In this document: positions 60,248-64,000 of the stretch, one piece after another | Layout of the letters: every line of letters starts with the position of its first letter | How positions within the stretch are numbered: the stretch's first letter is position 1 | NCBI GenBank assembly: GCA_963761615.1 | Contig: CAVXGU010000003.1 | Span: 2,852,001 to 2,916,000 of the forward strand | Source of the DNA: CAVXGU01 sp963761615 | GTDB lineage: Bacteria > Acidobacteriota > Vicinamibacteria > Vicinamibacterales > CAVVIG01 | Direction of reading: 5' to 3' | Length of the DNA: 64,000 bases | Made by a program: the position numbers and the translations under genes | The notes under the pieces: generated by a model | The model's input: the letters and a program-made list of their open reading frames with translations, nothing else | Databases searched by the model: none | What the model was told of the DNA's origin: nothing

Positions 60248-60916
60248 ATGCGGGCCAAGCCGAATGTCACCGTCTTCCGGCGAGGCACCGCGCGGCGGTC
60301 CCGCGCGACGCGGAAACCAGAGTTCGTTTACCAGTTCCTGATTGCCCTGGCTGAGACTGACCCGCTGGTCTGGCGTCGCCTCCAGGTTCCTTCGACGTAC
60401 ACCTTCTGGGATCTGCACGTGGCCATTCAGGATGCCATGGGCTGGCACGACTGCCACCTGCATCGATTCGAGCTGTTCGACAAGTCGGGCAAGCACCTGA
60501 CGATTGGCCTTCCGGTCGACGATGAATTTGCCACGGATCGATGCGAGCCGGGATGGCTGGTCAACCTGTCGTCCGTGTTCGAGCCGCCCGGTGAGGCGCT
60601 GCCCGCGCGCTATCTCTACGACTTCGGCGACGACTGGTCGCACGTGGTCGTCTGCGAGGGCCCGGGTCGCGCGGATCCATCGGCAAGCTACCCGCGATGC
60701 GTCGCCGGGGCCCGCCGCTGCCCGCCGGAGGACTGTGGCGGGCCACAGGGCTACCAGCACTTCCTGGAAGCCATCGCTAATCCCAGACACCCGGAGCACA
60801 AGTCGCTCCTGCGATGGGTGGGCGGTTCGTACGACCCGAACGACTTCGACCCGGGGCGCGTCGTCTTCGACGACCCCGAGAAGAGGCGGGCGCAGGCTCT
60901 CGGTCCTGGCCGATGA
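60248..60916 (+). CDS. Plasmid pRiA4b ORF-3-like protein, copy 2
   Basis: 222 residues, intact and nearly identical to copy 1 over most of its length (ALAETDPLVWRRLQVPSTYT, WHDCHLHRFELFDKSG, RYLYDFGDDWSHVVV). It begins 3 bases after the MNT stop, so translation is coupled. The family is of unknown function. Confidence 0.87.
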   Translation: MRAKPNVTVFRRGTARRSRATRKPEFVYQFLIALAETDPLVWRRLQVPSTYTFWDLHVAIQDAMGWHDCHLHRFELFDKSGKHLTIGLPVDDEFATDRCEPGWLVNLSSVFEPPGEALPARYLYDFGDDWSHVVVCEGPGRADPSASYPRCVAGARRCPPEDCGGPQGYQHFLEAIANPRHPEHKSLLRWVGGSYDPNDFDPGRVVFDDPEKRRAQALGPGR

Positions 60917-60952
60917 GACGGACGACCCTCGTCGCCCCCTGACCAGTCCGGA

Positions 60953-61435
60953 TTAGGCCCCCCCTCGATCGGGCGGCCGTTCCGGCTCTCTGGTCGCGCC
61001 TGGCAGTTGGTCCGGCCACGCCGTCAGTCCTGACCGTTTGGCAGCTTCCCAGAGCTGACGATCGAATGTGGCGAGCGTCACCTCCTCGCCGATCGACTCC
61101 TGCCACGTCAACGCCGAGGCGAGTTGAACCGCATCGTAGCCGCGCAAGCCGTGCTCCCACGCCAGGCGCTCCGCCCGCTCTGCCACGCCTTCGGTCAGGG
61201 ACACACGAGCGAGATCGGGCCAATCCGCGGCAAACCGTCGCTGGGCGTTCCGGGCGACATCGTCCTTCACCAGACCGACGCGCACCGCCTTGGCGAGTGC
61301 CACAGCGACTTCGGCGCGGCTGACGATCGACGTCGCCGCCACGTCCGCGTCAGTCGTGAGAGCGATCGTCTCGCGCGAGCCGCGCTCCGAGACGTAGCGC
61401 TTCACGAGCGCGCTGGCGTCGAGATAGGCAATCAC
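60953..61435 (-). CDS. PIN-domain toxin (VapC-like)
   Basis: 160 residues with the PIN-domain acidic residues: IAYLDASALVKRYVSERGS (Asp near residue 6), IVSRAEVAVALAKA (Glu about 43), LRGYDAVQLASALTWQ (Asp about 103) and VTLATFDRQLW (Asp about 120). VapC toxins cleave tRNA or rRNA. The GTG start overlaps the stop of the antitoxin gene (GTGA at 61,432-61,435). Confidence 0.82.
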   Translation of the reverse strand: MIAYLDASALVKRYVSERGSRETIALTTDADVAATSIVSRAEVAVALAKAVRVGLVKDDVARNAQRRFAADWPDLARVSLTEGVAERAERLAWEHGLRGYDAVQLASALTWQESIGEEVTLATFDRQLWEAAKRSGLTAWPDQLPGATREPERPPDRGGA

Positions 61436-61707
61436 TCGCGATCTTCGACCAGCAGATCGGCCACGGTTCTGGGGCCCCGGATCGCGCCCGCGGGTTTGGC
61501 CGGCCGGAGCCGCCGCCCGCTCCACGCAACGGTGCCGGTCTTCCGGAGCGCCTCCACGCGTTCGCGTGTCGAGAGCGTCTCGGGAATGATCCGCGCCACG
61601 GGCTGGCCATGATCGGTCACGACGATAGTGTGGCCCGACTTGACCTGGCGCACGCACTCGCTCAGCGTCGACTTCAGCTCCCTGATCCCGATTCGCTTCT
61701 CGCGCAT
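61432..61707 (-). CDS. Phd/YefM-like antitoxin (VapB partner)
   Basis: 91 residues. MREKRIGIRELKSTLSECVR, QVKSGHTIVVTDHGQPVARI and IPETLSTRERVEALRKTG match Phd/YefM antitoxins, whose N-terminus binds operator DNA and C-terminus wraps the toxin. It precedes and overlaps the PIN gene, the normal antitoxin-first order. Confidence 0.82.
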   Translation of the reverse strand: MREKRIGIRELKSTLSECVRQVKSGHTIVVTDHGQPVARIIPETLSTRERVEALRKTGTVAWSGRRLRPAKPAGAIRGPRTVADLLVEDRE

Positions 61708-61811
61708 CTTCTTGAGACCACATTATAGCAAATGTGGACACACGCGAGGCGAGTGCTGGAACCGCGCTGATTGTGCCGACGGCCACGACCCTCCGCTCCG
61801 TCTCAATTAGC

Positions 61812-61847
61812 TGGTGGAGGCGGCGGGTGTATGCGCCGCCTCCACCA
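61812..61847. repeat. Palindrome built from the tmRNA 3' end; possible distal att site
   Basis: 36 bases: TGGTGGAGGCGGCG (61,812-61,825), eight bases, then CGCCGCCTCCACCA (61,834-61,847), perfect 14-bp arms. The right arm equals the tmRNA acceptor end. The left arm plus GGTGT also occurs at 57,081-57,099. It lies at the boundary with chromosomal-looking genes and may mark the right edge of the second island. Confidence 0.6.
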
Positions 61848-61934
61848 CTCGACTCACCTGCCGAGATCCCTCCGGCGACAACGGAGCCGGACCTCCGGGC
61901 GCGCTCGTTCGTCGGCCCAAGGCCGCGCCACGAC

Positions 61935-63167
61935 TCAGTGGCCTGCGGCAGCGTATTCCGCCTCGAGTTGCCGCGCGGCGACCGCGGCGCCGTCCCAGCC
62001 CACTTGTCCGGCGAACCCGCGGGCCCTGACGGCCACCGCCGGATCCAGGGCCTCTCGAAGCGCTGTCGTCAGAGATTCTTCGGTCATGGTGGCGTGCGGG
62101 ACCGTCGCCCCGAGCTCGAGTTCCACGATGCGGCCGGCCCAGTAGAACTGATCGGCGAACATCGGCGCAACGACCTGCGGCGCGCCGGCGCGAGCTGCCG
62201 CGGCAGTCGTGCCGGCGCCGCCGTGATGGACGACCACTGCCACTCGCGGAAACAGCATGTCGTGGCTCACGTCGCCCACGAGCATGCAGTCGGCCGCATC
62301 GTCGACGAGGTCGAGACCAGCCCAGCCCGTCGAGACCAGGATTCTGCGGCCCACCGCACGGACGGCGCCGATCAGCTGACGGCTGACACCGGCCGCGGCC
62401 GGCATGCTGCCGAAGCCGACAAAGACCGGAGGCGCCCCGCCTTCGAGGAACGCTTCGAGATCCGCGGGAAGGGGCGTGCGATCGGCGAGCACCCACGCGC
62501 CCGTCTGGAAGATCTTCCGCCCGGGGGTCGCGGGCAGCGGGGCAAGGGCGGCATCGGCGGCGAGCCACGTATGGTCCGTGAGGACATACTCGAGCACGTC
62601 GTCGATCTCGCCCATGCCCAGCCGCAGCCGATTCCGGTTGACGCGGTCGCGCGCGCGCTCGTTCCAGGTCTGGGCCGTGTTGCGCCATTGCTGCTCGATG
62701 CTGGCGAATGCGGCCCCCTCCAGTGCCCGATCGGGGGCCGGCGGCGGCGGGAGGTCTGGCGACGGCAACGCCACGGGGGCATAGACAGCCGTCACACAGC
62801 CGATGCCATTGCGCTCGGCGATCGACGGTGCCGCGTACTGGTGCGCGTTGCCTCCGACGATGACATCGCAGCCGTCGGCGGCGGCCCCGATGGTCTCGAA
62901 CTGGTTCGAGATGAGGTCGGGCATCGTCTCTCGCAGCCGACGCAGTTCCTCGGGGGTGAGGGTCGGCATCGTCTTGGAGCCTGGCGAGGGCATGCGCATC
63001 TCGACTCCCATCGGCCACGCCTCGAGCCCAAGCGCCTTCGCCCGGTCCACGAAGTTGGGCGAGATGCACAACCGCACGGCGTGCCCGAGCGTTCGCAGCT
63101 CGAGCGCCAGGGCGAGTGCGGGTTGCACGTCACCGCGCGTTCCCACGGCGGCCAGCAGTGCGCGCAT
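61935..63167 (-). CDS. UDP-glycosyltransferase (GT1/MGT family)
   Basis: 410 residues with the GT-B fold. N-terminus MRALLAAVGTRGDVQPALAL, then HAVRLCISPNFVDRAKALGL; PPVFVGFGSMPAAAG (about 270-284); and the C-terminal UDP-sugar signature VVVHHGGAGTTAAAARAGAP with QVVAPMFADQFYWAGRI (about 335-370). Such enzymes transfer sugars to sterols, polyketides or carotenoids. The acceptor cannot be fixed. The frame is intact. Confidence 0.88.
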   Translation of the reverse strand: MRALLAAVGTRGDVQPALALALELRTLGHAVRLCISPNFVDRAKALGLEAWPMGVEMRMPSPGSKTMPTLTPEELRRLRETMPDLISNQFETIGAAADGCDVIVGGNAHQYAAPSIAERNGIGCVTAVYAPVALPSPDLPPPPAPDRALEGAAFASIEQQWRNTAQTWNERARDRVNRNRLRLGMGEIDDVLEYVLTDHTWLAADAALAPLPATPGRKIFQTGAWVLADRTPLPADLEAFLEGGAPPVFVGFGSMPAAAGVSRQLIGAVRAVGRRILVSTGWAGLDLVDDAADCMLVGDVSHDMLFPRVAVVVHHGGAGTTAAAARAGAPQVVAPMFADQFYWAGRIVELELGATVPHATMTEESLTTALREALDPAVAVRARGFAGQVGWDGAAVAARQLEAEYAAAGH

Positions 63168-63223
63168 CGTCTCGTGTCTGCCTCGGCCGGTCGACGCGTC
63201 CCCGTCTGACCTGCCGGCGAGCC

Positions 63224-63667
63224 CTATCTGACGAAGTAGCCGACGACACGCCACTTCCCGTCAGCTTCGTGGACGGCGGTGACGGTCTCCAGCGCCGCTG
63301 CCTTGTGTTCGAAGGTGGTCTCGAACTGGAAGACCACGTAATTGCCATCGGGAGCGCCCGGCAGCGTCCTGGTAAAGGTTGCACTCTTCATGGTCCTGGA
63401 CGTCAACGATCCGAGCGGCACGCGCGCCGCCTTCGCCGCTTCATCCCACTTCTGTTCAGTGACCGCGTGCTTGAAGAACGTGCCAGCGGTCTGCCAGCTC
63501 TCCGCGTACTGCTGACCGTCGACCAGCGCCAGCCAGGACTCGACCGCCGCCCGGGCTGCCGCGTCGGGCTCCTGGGCAAGTGCCGGCCTCACACCAACGG
63601 CAAGCGCGAAGAGGAGCGAGAGGCTTACCACGATGTGTCTCGGGCTCAATTGCAGATTCCCTGGCAT
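63224..63667 (-). CDS. DUF4019-like secreted protein
   Basis: 147 residues. Signal peptide (about 10-30, VVSLSLLFALAVGVRPALAQ) followed by AARAAVESWLALVDGQQYAE, SWQTAGTFFKHAVTEQKWDE, GNYVVFQFETTFEHKAAALE and GKWRVVGYFVR. This is the DUF4019 pattern: a small domain with a conserved W-x-W/F motif and strand-rich end. Role unknown. The ATG at 63,667 gives the signal peptide; longer in-frame readings upstream lack one. Confidence 0.75.
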   Translation of the reverse strand: MPGNLQLSPRHIVVSLSLLFALAVGVRPALAQEPDAAARAAVESWLALVDGQQYAESWQTAGTFFKHAVTEQKWDEAAKAARVPLGSLTSRTMKSATFTRTLPGAPDGNYVVFQFETTFEHKAAALETVTAVHEADGKWRVVGYFVR

Positions 63668-64000
63668 GACCACGCGGGTTGCCTGTGCCGGTCGCCAACC
63701 GCGTCCGTAACCCGACGCGGATCGGAACGCAGCCTCGTTCTCGCGCGCGTGTCGTCGCCACGGTGCCGTTCGCTGTTTTCGATCGCCGTGGACAGTATCT
63801 TGTTCAAGCGGGGCCTCGAGTGCAACCTGAATGCTCCCGGGACCGCCGGCGGCCGCCAGTCGGACGACGCACGAAGGGCTCGAGCGATTTTCGTTTTTGT
63901 CACCCACCCGCGTCCCGGCTTCGGGGCGCCGCGCTGGAGGCGGCCATGTTCGCCGGCGCGTGTGTGAATGCTGTTGAAACCGACGGCCAATCCGCCGAAA
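63668..64000. other. Non-coding end of window
   Basis: No gene was recognised in the last 333 bases. A T-rich stretch (TTTTCGTTTTTGTC) near 63,890 could be part of a promoter or terminator of a gene beyond the window. Confidence 0.4.

Overview
This is a GC-rich bacterial chromosome segment with a Gram-negative outline: lipid A genes (lpxD, lpxB), outer-membrane barrel proteins and a TonB-family protein. The gene order, the AmmeMemoRadiSam A/B pair, the short-form PheT and the style of the tmRNA-associated integrase suggest an Acidobacteriota lineage, possibly Vicinamibacteria. That assignment is inference from family resemblance; no marker gene was compared with a database.

Positions 1-42,600 are core genome. 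In order: envelope genes (lpxB, a LolA-like protein, a barrel protein, lpxD); an AMMECR1/MEMO pair; gatCA; a zinc metallopeptidase with an ATP-grasp ligase-like partner; an omega-like RNA polymerase subunit; hsp20-dnaK with a candidate operator; ymdB-xseA-xseB-ispA-tlyA-nadK; mltG-ruvX; envC-ctpA; tRNA-Val; the translation cluster thrS-infC-rpmI-rplT-pheS-pheT; zapB-like/zapA/6S RNA/rny; thiL; a 3D-domain protein; a heterodimeric ABC exporter; a barrel protein; an aminotransferase; slt; and a GAF coiled-coil protein. At least six of these genes carry a single net +1 frameshift, usually one extra base in a short homopolymer. thrS is among them, so consensus errors are the likeliest cause.

Positions 42,622-42,982 encode tmRNA (tag ANTQLPLAA). 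Its 3' end is the attachment site of an accessory region reaching about 61,850. A 38-bp direct repeat of the tmRNA end recurs at 57,344, and further copies (inverted or palindromic) lie at 57,081, 57,186 and 61,812. Two related islands appear to be stacked in tandem. The left one (about 43.0-57.3 kb) opens with a broken tyrosine recombinase. It is followed by a run of single-gene units separated by attC-like imperfect hairpins, resembling a cassette array without an integron integrase. Their products include a zinc-ribbon membrane protein, a TIR/deoxyribosyltransferase-like protein, a coiled-coil PD-(D/E)XK nuclease and a HEPN-type protein. Next come a HTH protein, a DUF429 protein beside REP-like palindromes, a HigB/HigA-like pair, a large DUF4011 helicase with a C-terminal REase, a divergent nuclease-like gene, an MNT/HepT pair and a pRiA4b ORF-3-like gene. 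The content reads as a defence and addiction island. Nearly every gene from 43 to 56.3 kb is frameshifted, far more densely than in the flanks.

The right island (57.4-61.8 kb) is mostly intact. It holds an orphan HicB-like protein, a secreted protein, a TonB/thioredoxin-like protein, a second MNT + pRiA4b module without HepT, and a VapBC-type pair. Beyond 61.85 kb a UDP-glycosyltransferase and a DUF4019-like protein appear chromosomal.
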